From contig JAKSOL010000001.1 in assembly GCA_024405635.1 (NCBI GenBank), positions 144,048 through 208,047 of the forward strand: DNA of 64,000 nt, given 5' to 3'. The translations under genes and the position numbers were made by a program. This document shows, one piece after another, positions 1 through 10,016 of this stretch. Under the pieces are notes generated by a model. That model was given only the letters and a program-made list of their open reading frames with translations. It was not told the DNA's origin and did not search any database. Each line of letters opens with the position of its first letter. Within the stretch, counting starts at the first letter, position 1. Origin of the DNA: Salinivirgaceae bacterium. GTDB taxonomy: Bacteria; Bacteroidota; Bacteroidia; Bacteroidales; SZUA-534.

Positions 1-1140
1 GCTAATTGTAAAAGTAGGGTCTTTAGCAAGTCCAATAATTTCAACTTCTCCAGTTTCGGTTGCAATGTTTTCGGTAACAACCACTTCTTCAACAGTAAAG
101 GTTACGCTATCGGTGCTTACGGCCATAAGTTGCACTTGAGGTTCGTCAACCTTGGCAATTGCAAAAGTGGCATCGTCGTTCAGGTAAATGCGGGTGCTAT
201 CGGCCGAAAGGGTAAAGTAGTCGCGTTCGTTGGTTGTGTTTTTAGCACCGCTGCGACCACGTACCGCAAAAGCCGATTTTGCAGCTTTCGACTCGTCGGT
301 GTTAACGTAAATAACTGTGCCGGTAGCATCAATTTTAAAAGTTACGTTTGATTTAGCGCCGCTGCGTCCGCGCACTGCAAAGGCCGATTTTGCAGCTTTT
401 GAGTCTTCGTCGTCAATGTAAACAACGGTGCCGTTGGCATCAACCACAAAACTATCGTCGCCACCTTTAGCGCCGCTGCGTCCACGCACTGCAAAGGCCG
501 ATTTTGCGGCTTTCGATTCGTCGTCGTTAACATAAACGGTTGTACCATCGCTGTTTACAACCAAAATATCTTCGGTGCTTTTAGCTCCGCTACGTCCGCG
601 AACAGCAAAAGCCGATTTTGCAGCTTTTGAGTCGTTGGCGTCAATGTAAACAGTTGCGCCGTTTTCGGTAATTTCAAACACAACATCGCCGTTTGCGTTA
701 ACCACGCTGAATATTGAACCGGTTGTGTTGCCGTCGGCTTGTATGGCTTTTGGGTATTGTGCAGCGTACAAAGCGTAAGGAACGGCATTTAGTTTGTTGG
801 TTATCATTGCGCCAAAGTTTGACCCGTTTTTCAAATCGAACTCAAGGCCAATGTTTAAGTTCATTTTGCTCCAAGGTATAGCGTCAAAACTGCCTGCAAG
901 AGCATTGCCCATGCCAACATTTAGCGAAACGTGACCAAAGGAGTTGGTTTTAACCGATTGCAGTTCTTTGTAGCAAACCGAATCGTTTGCCAAAATGCTG
1001 ATGCGCACTGCAACTTGTTGGTTGCTTACAACAGCTTGGTTAGCATCGCGCACAACTGCTTGATATACAAAACTTTTTTGAGCAAAAGAGTGGCTTAAAA
1101 CACCGCAAAGCATTAGAGCCAGCAAAAGGATTTTTTTCAT
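1..1140 (-). CDS. Secreted repeat protein, partial (3' end outside window)
   Basis: The reverse strand is open for 380 codons from an ATG at 1140 to the window edge with no stop, so this is the 5' part of a longer gene. Residues 1-20 form a signal peptide (MKKILLLALMLCGVLSHSFA, then Q). Residues about 21-125 have the pattern of a beta-rich domain common at the start of Bacteroidota surface proteins (a YQAVVRDA stretch, then TNSFGHVSLNVG and AVPYALYAA). Four repeats of about 38 residues follow (residues about 165-310), each containing the identical core SKAAKSAFAVRGRSGAK and ending in a short strand such as GTTVYVN. I recall similar KAAKSGFAV repeats in Bacteroidales secreted proteins, but their function is not known to me. 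The rest of the gene, perhaps with a sorting domain, lies left of the window. A -7 box sits 27 bases upstream of the start. Confidence 0.85.
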   Translation of the reverse strand, partial: MKKILLLALMLCGVLSHSFAQKSFVYQAVVRDANQAVVSNQQVAVRISILANDSVCYKELQSVKTNSFGHVSLNVGMGNALAGSFDAIPWSKMNLNIGLEFDLKNGSNFGAMITNKLNAVPYALYAAQYPKAIQADGNTTGSIFSVVNANGDVVFEITENGATVYIDANDSKAAKSAFAVRGRSGAKSTEDILVVNSDGTTVYVNDDESKAAKSAFAVRGRSGAKGGDDSFVVDANGTVVYIDDEDSKAAKSAFAVRGRSGAKSNVTFKIDATGTVIYVNTDESKAAKSAFAVRGRSGAKNTTNERDYFTLSADSTRIYLNDDATFAIAKVDEPQVQLMAVSTDSVTFTVEEVVVTENIATETGEVEIIGLAKDPTFTIS

Positions 1141-1166
1141 TTTATATAGTACTTATAAATGCGGCC

Positions 1167-1174
1167 CAAAGTTA
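1167..1174 (-). promoter_or_regulatory. Candidate -7 box for the partial repeat-protein gene
   Basis: On the reverse strand this reads TAACTTTG, a perfect match to the Bacteroidota -7 consensus TAnnTTTG. Transcription would start near 1160, giving a leader of about 20 bases before the ATG at 1140. No convincing TTG -33 element is seen at the expected distance. Confidence 0.55.
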
Positions 1175-1439
1175 ATTCAATTATTAGAATTGAGGATTGA
1201 AAATATGACTTATGTCAATGAATTTTTTTGTTATTAGATGCTTGCTTTTTTTTTAGTGGAGAATTTTGGGGTTTCTTTTGGGATAAACTAAAACTGTTAT
1301 CGGCAATGTGCAGATATTCATGTTGTTAGGATAAACTGAAAGAGATAGTGTTTGAGGCGAGACAGACTTTTTTTTGAACATCTAAAAATGAGCAAGCATT
1401 GTCTGTTTAGTAAAGTAGCTAGGGTAGGGCCCATAAATA
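1175..1439. other. Intergenic stretch without a recognised gene
   Basis: Between the promoter of the repeat-protein gene and the terminator of the tRNA gene I see no coding frame with plausible codon use and no clear RNA structure. The sequence is AT-rich with T-tracts. It probably holds upstream promoter elements only. Confidence 0.5.
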
Positions 1440-1476
1440 GCAAAACCCCCACTTAAACAATGATAAGTGGAGGTTT
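1440..1476 (-). terminator. Rho-independent terminator after tRNA-Arg
   Basis: Inverted repeat with 12-13 base pairs and one C.A mismatch (arms 1443-1455 and 1464-1476, loop of 8). On the reverse strand the stem is followed by TTTT. The U-tract is short, so strength is uncertain. Confidence 0.55.
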
Positions 1477-1487
1477 AGAAAGTTTAG

Positions 1488-1561
1488 TGACCCCGGCGGG
1501 ATTCAAACCCACAACCTTTTGATCCGTAGTCAAATGCTCTATTCAGTTGAGCTACGGGGCC
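1488..1561 (-). tRNA. tRNA-Arg (anticodon ACG)
   Basis: The reverse strand folds as a 74-base tRNA. The acceptor stem pairs GGCCCCG with CGGGGTC (one G.U) and has discriminator A. The anticodon stem TTTGA/TCAAA encloses the loop CTACGGA, giving anticodon ACG (Arg, CGN codons; A34 would be edited to inosine). The T-arm reads GGTTTGAATCC. CCA is not encoded. It lies 97 bases downstream of dapA on the same strand and might be read through from that operon, although no terminator separates them clearly. Confidence 0.92.
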
Positions 1562-1658
1562 GAAACCGTTTGCAAAAGTAGTGTTTTTTCTTTACCACAA
1601 TCACTTTACGGCAATTTTTTTTAAAATAATTTAAGTTATATATATAACTGCTTTATAA

Positions 1659-2546
1659 TCAGCAATTTATTTTCGCTCTCAAGCTATTGATTTTTTCAAA
1701 TAAAGAGTCGCTTACAGGGGCTAAAGGCAAACGAACTTCGTTTTTTATCATTCCCATTTGAGTTAAATAGGCTTTTGCACCCGATGGACTGCCCTCGGCA
1801 AACAAGGTGTCTATAATGTCAAGGTATTGGTAGTGTATTGCTTTTGACTCTTCAAATTTTCCGTCAAGAGCTAAATGTACGACCTTGCTAAAGGCTGCTG
1901 GATATACGTTTTGTAAAACAGAAATTACACCATCAAATCCACAAGCTATAAGAGGAAGAGTAAGTGCATCGTCGCCCGATATGATTAGAAAGTCTTTTGG
2001 ACGGCGAGCAGCAATTGCCATGCCTTGAGCTACATTGCCCGAAGCTTCTTTTATGCCAATAATGTTTTTGCATTCGTTAGCAAGGCGAATAACTACGTCA
2101 ACTGAAATGTTTATGCCTGTTCGCCCAGGTACATTATATAGAAGAATTGGTTTGCTTGTGCCGTTTGCTAGTGTTTTAAAGTGTTGATATACACCATTTT
2201 GGTTTGGCTTGTTATAGAAAGGTGCAACTGATAAAAATGCATCTATTCCATCAACCTTTTCAAATTCTTGCATCATTTTTAGCACGTCGGCGGTGTTGTT
2301 TCCTCCGCAACCTACAACCAAAGGCACTCGTTTGTTGATTTTCTTGATAATGAAATCCAACAATTCATTTTTTTCTTGTGCCGACATTGTGGCAGGTTCG
2401 CCTGTGGTTCCAAGAGCTACAATGTAGTCGGTGCCGTTGTCAATTTGAAAATCAATTAGGTTGCTCAACGCATTGTAATCAATGCTGCCATCGGTATTGA
2501 AAGGGGTGATGAGCGCCACACCGACGCCCTTTAATCTATTTGTCAT
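1659..2546 (-). CDS. dapA: 4-hydroxy-tetrahydrodipicolinate synthase
   Basis: Cytoplasmic TIM-barrel enzyme that condenses pyruvate with aspartate semialdehyde, the first committed step to diaminopimelate and lysine. The 295 residues match the family length. Visible signatures are GTTGE at 46-50 (pyruvate carboxylate binding), YNVPGRTG with catalytic Tyr137, and IIGIKEASG with Lys166 as the Schiff-base lysine. It is the last gene of a leftward run secA / small protein / dapA, with 6 bases between it and the gene before it. Confidence is high because all catalytic motifs are in register. Confidence 0.96.
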   Translation of the reverse strand: MTNRLKGVGVALITPFNTDGSIDYNALSNLIDFQIDNGTDYIVALGTTGEPATMSAQEKNELLDFIIKKINKRVPLVVGCGGNNTADVLKMMQEFEKVDGIDAFLSVAPFYNKPNQNGVYQHFKTLANGTSKPILLYNVPGRTGINISVDVVIRLANECKNIIGIKEASGNVAQGMAIAARRPKDFLIISGDDALTLPLIACGFDGVISVLQNVYPAAFSKVVHLALDGKFEESKAIHYQYLDIIDTLFAEGSPSGAKAYLTQMGMIKNEVRLPLAPVSDSLFEKINSLRAKINC

Positions 2547-2552
2547 AGTTTG

Positions 2553-3083
2553 TTAGTTAAGTTGCTGTAAGTAAAGTGTTATTTGTTCAATATAGTACTC
2601 GGCCGGTTGTTCGCTTGGTATGCTAAGCATAATGTCGAAAGGCGAAACATCGGCATATCGGCCTATTTTGAGTTTTGCTTGTGATGCTTGAATTAACTTT
2701 TGCATAGGGTAGTACTCTGATGCGTTTATGTCAATAAGCAAGTCGAATGTTGAGTTTTCAAATTGTTTGGCTTCTGTGGTGTTTGGGTGCAACAAAAAGT
2801 CTAATTCCTTATCTGATATCAATTTTATTGACGAATCAGCAAACTCATCAGGTAGTTTTTTTGCAGGAACATATCCAAGTATGTTCACATTTGCACCATA
2901 CGCTTTCAGTTTTGTTATTGCCGAATCAAACGAGTGCAGTTCTTGTCGCGAATTGGCAGCTAGAGTGATGCCTATAGTTTTAGCGTTTTGCAACGAGCAA
3001 ATGGTGATAGCACGATTGCTATTGTTGCTTTTTGCAAACAATTTGCTCAATGTGAGCCGTATAAAACTATATTTTCTCTGCAT
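2553..3083 (-). CDS. Uncharacterised DUF6913-like protein
   Basis: A 176-residue soluble protein without signal peptide or membrane segment. The N-terminus is basic (MQRKYSFIRLTLSKLF), followed by alternating strands and helices: an IGITL strand, a YGANVNILGYV strand and FDLLIDIN, suggesting a Rossmann-like alpha/beta fold. I associate this pattern with the Bacteroidota family DUF6913, from memory and not by search. The ATG at 3083 is preferred: the only earlier start is a TTG at 3089, directly after the secA stop codon (3090-3092). It sits between secA and dapA with single-digit spacing, so it is surely co-transcribed, but its role is unknown. Confidence 0.7.
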   Translation of the reverse strand: MQRKYSFIRLTLSKLFAKSNNSNRAITICSLQNAKTIGITLAANSRQELHSFDSAITKLKAYGANVNILGYVPAKKLPDEFADSSIKLISDKELDFLLHPNTTEAKQFENSTFDLLIDINASEYYPMQKLIQASQAKLKIGRYADVSPFDIMLSIPSEQPAEYYIEQITLYLQQLN

Positions 3084-3089
3084 CTTCAA

Positions 3090-6000
3090 TTATTCAGGCA
3101 TGTTGATGCCGTGACATTGTTTAAATTTTTTGCCGCTTCCGCATGGACAAGGGTCATTTCGTCCAATTTTCTTTTCAATTCTTATAGGTTGAGCCTTGCG
3201 TTCCTCTGGTTTTTGAGGTTGACCATGTTCGGTGCGACCAGTGTTGAATCGGCTCATGTCGAGTTTCTTTTGTTGCTCGGCTTGGCGTACTTGTTCTGGG
3301 TCTTGTTGAGGCAAGTTGCCTTTCATGATTATTGAAACAAGGTCTTGGTTTATTTTCTCAACCATTGCTTTGAACAAGTTGAACGATTCGAATTTGTATA
3401 TCAAAAGTGGATCTTTTTGCTCGTAGGTTGCGTTTTGAACCGATTGTTTCAAGTCGTCCATTTCGCGCAAGTGTTCGCGCCAAGCATCGTCAATGGTAAG
3501 AAGGCTAATGCTTTTTTCGATTGAAGTCATCAACTCGCGACCTTGCGATTCGTATGCGTTTTTAAGATTGGTTACAATGTTATAAACTTTGTGGCCATCG
3601 GTAATTGGAATTACAATGTTTGTGTAAACCTGTCCTTGTCGCTCGTAAACGTCTTTTATTACTGGATAAACGCGTGCACAGATGTTGTCTGCCTTGCGTT
3701 TGTATGCGTCAATGGCAGCGCGATAAAGTAGGTCGGTTAGTACCTCTGGTTTTTCGTGCAAGAAAGTTTCTTGGTCAAATGGCGTTTCAATTGAAAGGGT
3801 ACGAATGTTTGCTATTTGTAGGCCTTCATAATCAACAGCGTCTTTATAGTCAAGAATTTGCGATTCGCACACATCGTAAATGTTGTTTACAATGTCAACT
3901 TGAAGACGTTCGCCAAACAAAGCGTGGCGGCGACGTTTGTAAATAACCTCACGTTGGTTGTTCATAACGTCGTCATATTCCAACAATCGTTTACGTATGC
4001 CAAAGTTGTTTTCTTCAACCTTCTTTTGGGCACGTTCAATTGATTTTGAAATCATGCTGTGTTGAATAACCTCGCCTTCTTCAATTCCCATTTTGTCCAT
4101 AAGGGCAGCAATGCGGTCAGAGCCGAATAGGCGCATTAGGTTGTCTTCAAGCGAAACAAAGAATTGTGAAGATCCTGGGTCTCCTTGACGACCTGCACGA
4201 CCACGTAACTGGCGGTCAACGCGGCGCGATTCGTGACGTTCGGTTCCTAGAATAGCCAAACCTCCTGCGGCTTTAACTTCTGGTGTAAGTTTAATGTCGG
4301 TACCACGACCTGCCATGTTTGTTGCAATGGTAACCGTTCCTGCTTTACCTGCCTCGGCTACAATTTCGGCCTCGCGTTGGTGTTGCTTAGCATTTAGCAC
4401 ATTATGTTTTATGCCTCGCATTTTAAGCATTCGGCTCAAAAGTTCTGATATTTCAACTGATGTTGTACCAACCAAAACCGGGCGACCTTCGCCAATAAGT
4501 TTTTCAACTTCGGCAATTACGGCATTGTACTTTTCGCGAGCAGTTTTGTAAACTAAATCTTCGTAGTCGTTGCGTTGTACTGGTTTGTTTGTTGGAATAA
4601 CCACAACGTCAAGTTTGTATATGTTCCAAAACTCGCCAGCTTCTGTTTCGGCAGTACCAGTCATACCTGCAAGTTTTTTGTACATGCGGAAGTAATTCTG
4701 CAATGTAATGGTTGCAAAGGTTTGTGTGGCTGCTTCAATTTTTACATTCTCTTTTGCTTCAAGAGCTTGGTGTAGTCCATCGGAATATCGACGACCTTCC
4801 ATAATACGACCAGTTTGCTCGTCCACAATTTTTACTTGGTTATCAACAACCACGTATTCCACATCGCGCTCAAACATTGCGTATGCTTTAAGCAATTGGT
4901 TAATAGTGTGAACTCGTTCCGATTTTATTGAGTAGTCTTGTAGCAGTTGGTCTTTTTTCTGCAGTTTTTCTTCGGCTGAAAGTTGTGTTTGCTTTTCAAG
5001 TTCAGCTATTTCAGTGCCAATATCGGGTAGTACAAATAGCGAGTGGTCGGCGGTGTCTTTTGATATAAGGTCAATACCTTTATCGGTTAGTTCAATTGCA
5101 TTTTGCTTTTCTTCAATAACAAAGTAAAGTTCATCGGTAGCTATATGCATGTTCTTGTTGTTGTCTTGCATATAGAAGTTTTCGGTTTTTTGCAAAAGAA
5201 CTTTTACACCTTGTTCGCTCAAGTATTTAATAAGAGGTTTGTGCTTAGGCAGACCTTTGTATGCGCGTAAAAGCATTAAACCGCCTTCGTCTTCTTTTCC
5301 TTCGGCTATAAGTTTTTTAGCGTCGGTTAAGAATTTGGTAATTAATTCACGTTGAGCTACATATAGTTTTTGAACTTGAGGTTTTAGTTCGTCAAACAAT
5401 TGGTTGTCGCCTTTTGGTACAGGACCTGATATAATAAGTGGTGTACGAGCATCGTCAATCAAAACGGAGTCAACCTCATCAACAATGGCAAAGTTGTGGC
5501 GGCGTTGAACAAGGTCGTCGGGGCTGATGGCCATGTTGTCGCGAAGGTAGTCAAAGCCAAATTCGTTGTTTGTACCAAAGGTAACGTCGGCTTGGTAGGC
5601 TTTGCGGCGAGCTTCAGAGTTTGGTTGGTGCTTGTCGATGCAGTCAACCGATAGTCCATGAAATTCATAAAGGGTTCCCATCCATTCGGCATCACGTTTT
5701 GCAAGGTAGTCGTTAACAGTTACAACGTGAACTCCACGATGAGTAAGAGCATTAAGGAAAACAGGCAGGGTAGCTACCAATGTTTTACCTTCACCAGTTG
5801 CCATTTCGGCAATTTTGCCATGGTGTAGGGTAACACCGCCAATCAACTGCACATCGTAGTGCATCATGTCCCATTTTACCATTGATCCGCCAGCGTTCCA
5901 CTCGTTGTGCCAATAAGCTTTGTCGCCTTCAATTTCAACACTGTCGCGGTGTGCTGCAATATTGCGGTCAAAATCGGTTGCAGTAACTTCCACCTTTTCG

Positions 6001-6374
6001 TTTTCTTTAAAACGACGGGCAGTATCTTTCATGATAGCGAATGCTCGAGGAAGAATTTCGTCAAGAACAGCGGCTATTTTTTCGTCAATTTGCTCTTCGA
6101 GTTTGTCTATTTGATTATACAAATCCTCTTTTTTCTCCATATCGGTTTCGGCCGCTATGGTGCTACGCAAATCGGCAATTTTTGCATTTTCGTCTTTTAT
6201 GCTGTCTTGTATAATTTGTTGTAGTTCAATGCTTTGAGCTCGCAATTGGTCGTTGGTCAATGTTGCGAGTTTTGCAAACTCAACTTTTGTTTTCTCTACA
6301 AAAGGAGTAACTTCCTTAATGTCGCGGTCCGATTTGTTTCCAAATAACTTGGTTAATATGCTTGCTAATCCCAT
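3090..6374 (-). CDS. secA: Preprotein translocase ATPase SecA
   Basis: Motor ATPase of the Sec system, which drives unfolded precursors through SecYEG at the inner membrane. The 1,094 residues show Walker A GEGKT at 194-198, DEVDS at 299-303 (Walker B), a DYLRDN helicase motif, NMAGRGTDI and the [14 protein letters not shown] motif of the second nucleotide domain, and a C-terminal zinc motif [13 protein letters not shown] before residue 1094. The protein is about 200 residues longer than E. coli SecA. Much of the extra length is in a charged stretch around residues 320-490, after the [12 protein letters not shown] motif, which is usual for Bacteroidota. It is the first gene of the secA-dapA operon. 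Confidence 0.97.
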   Translation of the reverse strand: MGLASILTKLFGNKSDRDIKEVTPFVEKTKVEFAKLATLTNDQLRAQSIELQQIIQDSIKDENAKIADLRSTIAAETDMEKKEDLYNQIDKLEEQIDEKIAAVLDEILPRAFAIMKDTARRFKENEKVEVTATDFDRNIAAHRDSVEIEGDKAYWHNEWNAGGSMVKWDMMHYDVQLIGGVTLHHGKIAEMATGEGKTLVATLPVFLNALTHRGVHVVTVNDYLAKRDAEWMGTLYEFHGLSVDCIDKHQPNSEARRKAYQADVTFGTNNEFGFDYLRDNMAISPDDLVQRRHNFAIVDEVDSVLIDDARTPLIISGPVPKGDNQLFDELKPQVQKLYVAQRELITKFLTDAKKLIAEGKEDEGGLMLLRAYKGLPKHKPLIKYLSEQGVKVLLQKTENFYMQDNNKNMHIATDELYFVIEEKQNAIELTDKGIDLISKDTADHSLFVLPDIGTEIAELEKQTQLSAEEKLQKKDQLLQDYSIKSERVHTINQLLKAYAMFERDVEYVVVDNQVKIVDEQTGRIMEGRRYSDGLHQALEAKENVKIEAATQTFATITLQNYFRMYKKLAGMTGTAETEAGEFWNIYKLDVVVIPTNKPVQRNDYEDLVYKTAREKYNAVIAEVEKLIGEGRPVLVGTTSVEISELLSRMLKMRGIKHNVLNAKQHQREAEIVAEAGKAGTVTIATNMAGRGTDIKLTPEVKAAGGLAILGTERHESRRVDRQLRGRAGRQGDPGSSQFFVSLEDNLMRLFGSDRIAALMDKMGIEEGEVIQHSMISKSIERAQKKVEENNFGIRKRLLEYDDVMNNQREVIYKRRRHALFGERLQVDIVNNIYDVCESQILDYKDAVDYEGLQIANIRTLSIETPFDQETFLHEKPEVLTDLLYRAAIDAYKRKADNICARVYPVIKDVYERQGQVYTNIVIPITDGHKVYNIVTNLKNAYESQGRELMTSIEKSISLLTIDDAWREHLREMDDLKQSVQNATYEQKDPLLIYKFESFNLFKAMVEKINQDLVSIIMKGNLPQQDPEQVRQAEQQKKLDMSRFNTGRTEHGQPQKPEERKAQPIRIEKKIGRNDPCPCGSGKKFKQCHGINMPE

Positions 6375-6441
6375 AATTAATTGTGTATCAGTGCTTTTAT
6401 GTTAGTAAAAAGTGCGCAAATACGCATTTTCATTAGTTGCG

Positions 6442-6449
6442 CAAAAATA
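6442..6449 (-). promoter_or_regulatory. Candidate -7 box for the secA operon
   Basis: The reverse strand reads TATTTTTG, matching TAnnTTTG, followed by GCGCAA. Transcription would start near 6435, leaving a leader of about 60 bases before secA. The -33 element is not clear, so this is a moderate call. Confidence 0.4.
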
Positions 6450-6634
6450 TACGTTTTTTCAAGTTTTAAGAATTTATGATACAATAATTACAATAGCGTT
6501 TTTTGTTGCTTTTTAAAAGCGATTAAGTGGGATGAGATTGTTATAAATTGATATTGAGCACGACCGTTAAAACAAAGGTTTTACTCAAGCCGTTTATTTT
6601 CTATATTGGCACGTTTTTTCAAAATTACAGTATT

Positions 6635-9600
6635 ATGAATCTAAAGAAACTGCTGTTGGCGTCGTTTGTACTTGTTAGCCAATTGTTTACATATAATGCC
6701 GTTGCTCAAAAAACAAAAGGTTATTTGGAGATTCGCGGCTCGGTAAAAATTGAAGTGCAGAATTTTGCCGTCTCAAAAGTAAAGGTGTTTGTTGATGGTA
6801 ATCTTGAGAAGATATACGATGCCGATGCTCAAGGTAAGTTTCAGTTTAATGTTGATTTGAATAAGCAGATAGTGCTTGAAATAGTTCGACAAGGCTATTA
6901 TGGCAAAAAACTAGAATTTAATACTCACGTTCCTGTAGAAGATGTTGGTATTTGGAGCTACAAATTCAGTGTTGAGTTGTTGCCTGTTGTTGATGGTTTT
7001 GATGCTTCGTTGTTTAACAAACCAATGGGCAAGATTAAATACATTGAGCAAGTTGGCGATTTTGATTATGATGCAGCTTATACCCAAGAGATGCAGAAAC
7101 AAATCAAACTGCTAATGAAAGACTATGAGCGTAAACGTAAAGAAACTTATGACCGAATATTGGCTCAAGCTGACTCTGAATTTGGGCAAGCAAACTACGA
7201 CGAAGCTATTGAACTTTACGACCGCGCAATTTCAATCGATCCTTATGACCAATATCCCGATGAGCAAGTGCGCATCATCAAAAAGATTTTAGCTAAAAAC
7301 CAAAACAACGAGGCTAACTACAAGAAAAACATTGAGTTGGCCGATAACGCATTTGGAACAACGCAATACACTACAGCAGGAAATTACTACAAACGTGCGC
7401 TTAACTATAAAGATGCACAATATCCAAAAGACCAATTGATAAAAATTGACCAAATACTTGCCGATCAAGCAAATAGTTCGGCAGCTTTGGCAGCAAAAGA
7501 AAAAGCGTATAGCGATGCTATTGCAGCTGCTGACAAAAAATTTGGAACAAAAGAATATGATGCAGCTTTGGCAAAATACCAAGAAGCTTTGGGCATTAAA
7601 CCCGATGAGCAATATCCCAAAGATCGCATCTCAGAATTACAAAACTTAATTGCTCAACGCAACAAAAATGCAGCCGACAAAGAGGCTATTGAAAAAGCAT
7701 ATAAAGAGGCTATTGCTGCTGCTGATAATCAGTTTAATACTAAAAAATACGAAGATGCACGAGCTAATTATGTAAAGGCTAAAGAGATAAAACCTTCGGA
7801 ATCGTATCCAGGCAAACGCATCAGCGAGATTGATAATTTGCTTGCAGCAAACAAAAGTGCCGACGAAAAATACAATCGCTTTGTTGGTTTGGCCGATGCT
7901 GCATTCAATAAACAAGACTACTCTTCAGCAAAGAGCAATTACAATCAGGCTTTGAGTTTGAAACCTAATGAGAAATACCCAAAAGACAGAATTGCCGAAA
8001 TTGATAAAAAACTAGCCGATGCAGCAACTCAAAAACGCAACTACGATGCTGCTCTTGCTAAGGCTGATGCAGCTTATCGTCAGCAAAAACTTGAGGAGGC
8101 AAAAACTTCGTATCAAGATGCGCTGAATATTTATCCTGACGAGGAATACCCACAAAAACGCATAAACGAGATAAACAAAAAGTTGCTTGCACAAAAAAGT
8201 GCAGCCGACAAAAAGACAGCCGAAGAACGAGCATACGCTCAAGCTGTTCGAAAAGGCGACAGTTTGTTTAACTTGTCAATGTATAAAGAGTCGAAAAACG
8301 CATACAACCAAGCACTTGCTGTAAAATCGGGCGAGAGTTACCCAAAAGGTAAGATTGCCGAAATAGATAAATTAGTTGCCGAACTTGCTGAACTCGACCG
8401 CAAATACACCAACTATATATCATTTGCTGATAATCAGTATGCTGAGGGTAAGTATGAGGATGCAAAAGGAAACTACACAGCGGCATCAAAACTTAAACCA
8501 AGCGAGCAGTATCCAAAAGACAAAATAGCCGAACTTAATAAACTTATTGCCGATGCAGCTGCTGAACGTGCTAAGAAAGAAAAAGCAGACAATCAATACA
8601 GTGCATTTATTGCACAAGCTGATGCTAAATTCAAGCAAAAGGATTATGAGGCAGCAAAACCATTGTACCAAAATGCACTTGGTGTTAAACCTGCCGATCA
8701 ATATGCAACAAGCCGCATTAGTCTAATTGACGATTACATTGCCGAAGCTGCACAAAAGAAAGCTGCAGCCGAAAAACAACTTGCTGACTACAAAGCTAAA
8801 GTTGCCGAAGCCGACAAGGCATTTGCTGGTAAAAAGTACGAAAATGCAATTGACCTTTACACTTCGGCAAAAGCAATAAAAGCTGACGAAAAATACCCCG
8901 ATTCGCAAATTGCACTTATTAATAAAACAATTAAGGAGGACCAAGCTCGTTTAGATGCCGCCTATAATAATGCAATAAAACAAGGCTCCGATTTGTTGAC
9001 ACAAAAGAAATACGAAGAGGCTCGTGGTCAGTTTGTGCAGGCTAAATCGTTGAAACCTAACGAATTGCTGCCTCAAAATAAAATAACAGAAATTGATAAC
9101 ATTATATCTCAACTTGAGCGTCAAAAGGCTGAAGCAGAACGAACTTTGGCAGCATACCGCGCAAAAGTTGCCGATGCCGACAAGGCATTCTCTGCCAAAG
9201 ACTACATTGATGCAACACGTTTGTACAAAGAGGCCAAAACAATCAAGTCCGACGAAACCTATCCCGATGACCAGATAGCTAAAATAAATGCAAACATCAA
9301 GGCTGAAAAAGACAAACTTGATGCTGATTATGCAAATGCAATCAAACGAGGTGATGAGTTTATTGCGTCAAAAGATTATGACCAAGCTAAAATTGAGTTT
9401 AATCAAGCTAAGACACTTAAACCAAACGAACCATTGCCACAACGTAAACTTACTGAAATAGAATCGTTAATTGTTCAAGCTAATGCTGAGCGCGCTAAAA
9501 ATGCTCAACTTGAAAATGAATACAAAGCAGCAATTGCAAACGCCGACAAAGCATTTAAAGCTAAAGATTATCCAACAGCAATTGGTCATTACAAGGTTGC

Positions 9601-9994
9601 TAAATCTAAAAAGCCAACCGAAACTTATCCTACAAACCAAATTGCACTTTGTGAGCAACGTATAAAAGACGAAAAAACAGCACAAGCAGCCGAGGCTGAA
9701 CGCAAACGTCAAGAGCAACTTGCAACCGCACAAAAATCGTTTGCAGGAAAAGAATTTGATTACTCTGGTGAGAAACGTAGCGATGCATTTATCAACGACC
9801 TTGCAAAACAATATCCCGAAGGTATAACCACAGAGAACTACGAAAAACCAAACAAAAAGATTAAACGTGTAATTGTAAACCATAACGGCATTGCTCGCGA
9901 GTACATTGAAGTTGTATATAGTTACGGTAAATACTACTTCCGTAATGGACAATCAATATCAAGCAATGTGTTCTACAAAGAAACACGCGAATAG
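6635..9994 (+). CDS. Large exported protein with 14 TPR-like repeats
   Basis: The ATG at 6635 is preferred because it begins a clear signal peptide (MNLKKLLLASFVLVSQLF, cleavage near VAQ); earlier in-frame codons look untranslated. The mature protein of 1,119 residues starts with a beta-rich domain (about 25-140) carrying YDADAQGKFQFNVDL, as in regulatory-like Ig folds of outer-membrane proteins. Residues about 172-1,020 are 14 repeats with the pattern ADxxFxxKxYxxAxxxYxxAxxxKPxExYP then IxEI, typical of TPR-like helical pairs with charged linkers. A C-terminal domain of about 90 residues (FDYSGEKRSDAF to the end) lacks repeats. The function is unknown; a periplasmic scaffold is my inference. 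A lipoprotein gene follows after 22 bases. Confidence 0.85.
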   Translation: MNLKKLLLASFVLVSQLFTYNAVAQKTKGYLEIRGSVKIEVQNFAVSKVKVFVDGNLEKIYDADAQGKFQFNVDLNKQIVLEIVRQGYYGKKLEFNTHVPVEDVGIWSYKFSVELLPVVDGFDASLFNKPMGKIKYIEQVGDFDYDAAYTQEMQKQIKLLMKDYERKRKETYDRILAQADSEFGQANYDEAIELYDRAISIDPYDQYPDEQVRIIKKILAKNQNNEANYKKNIELADNAFGTTQYTTAGNYYKRALNYKDAQYPKDQLIKIDQILADQANSSAALAAKEKAYSDAIAAADKKFGTKEYDAALAKYQEALGIKPDEQYPKDRISELQNLIAQRNKNAADKEAIEKAYKEAIAAADNQFNTKKYEDARANYVKAKEIKPSESYPGKRISEIDNLLAANKSADEKYNRFVGLADAAFNKQDYSSAKSNYNQALSLKPNEKYPKDRIAEIDKKLADAATQKRNYDAALAKADAAYRQQKLEEAKTSYQDALNIYPDEEYPQKRINEINKKLLAQKSAADKKTAEERAYAQAVRKGDSLFNLSMYKESKNAYNQALAVKSGESYPKGKIAEIDKLVAELAELDRKYTNYISFADNQYAEGKYEDAKGNYTAASKLKPSEQYPKDKIAELNKLIADAAAERAKKEKADNQYSAFIAQADAKFKQKDYEAAKPLYQNALGVKPADQYATSRISLIDDYIAEAAQKKAAAEKQLADYKAKVAEADKAFAGKKYENAIDLYTSAKAIKADEKYPDSQIALINKTIKEDQARLDAAYNNAIKQGSDLLTQKKYEEARGQFVQAKSLKPNELLPQNKITEIDNIISQLERQKAEAERTLAAYRAKVADADKAFSAKDYIDATRLYKEAKTIKSDETYPDDQIAKINANIKAEKDKLDADYANAIKRGDEFIASKDYDQAKIEFNQAKTLKPNEPLPQRKLTEIESLIVQANAERAKNAQLENEYKAAIANADKAFKAKDYPTAIGHYKVAKSKKPTETYPTNQIALCEQRIKDEKTAQAAEAERKRQEQLATAQKSFAGKEFDYSGEKRSDAFINDLAKQYPEGITTENYEKPNKKIKRVIVNHNGIAREYIEVVYSYGKYYFRNGQSISSNVFYKETRE
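7148..9690 (+). repeat. Fourteen tandem coding repeats of about 57-65 codons
   Basis: Each unit holds a helix-turn-helix with conserved Tyr, Ala-Asp, Phe, Tyr, Ala, Tyr-x-x-Ala, Lys-Pro and Tyr-Pro positions. Linkers alternate: from unit 9 to unit 13 the lengths run about 65, 57, 65, 57, 64 residues. This suggests growth by duplicating pairs of units. DNA identity between units is low, so the array is old. Confidence 0.8.
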
Positions 9995-10016
9995 AAAACC
10001 ATTAAACAATTGAAAT

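Noticed and set aside
241..660. Regularly spaced DNA repeats, CRISPR-like at first sight
   Set aside because: They are in-frame coding repeats of a secreted protein, with synonymous differences and no spacers.
1635..1652. AT palindrome AGTTATATATATAACT after dapA as a terminator
   Set aside because: Too weak a stem, all A-T, without a T-run in the right place; may be only a local palindrome.
2728..3114. Rightward frame of 128 codons opposite the DUF6913-like gene
   Set aside because: Antisense to a well-supported gene, with no promoter, and its translation resembles no protein.
7289..9952. Several long reverse-strand frames inside the repeat protein gene
   Set aside because: They are Phe/Cys/Ile-rich by-products of Lys/Ala/Glu-rich codons on the other strand, have no starts with leader features, and repeat with the coding repeats.
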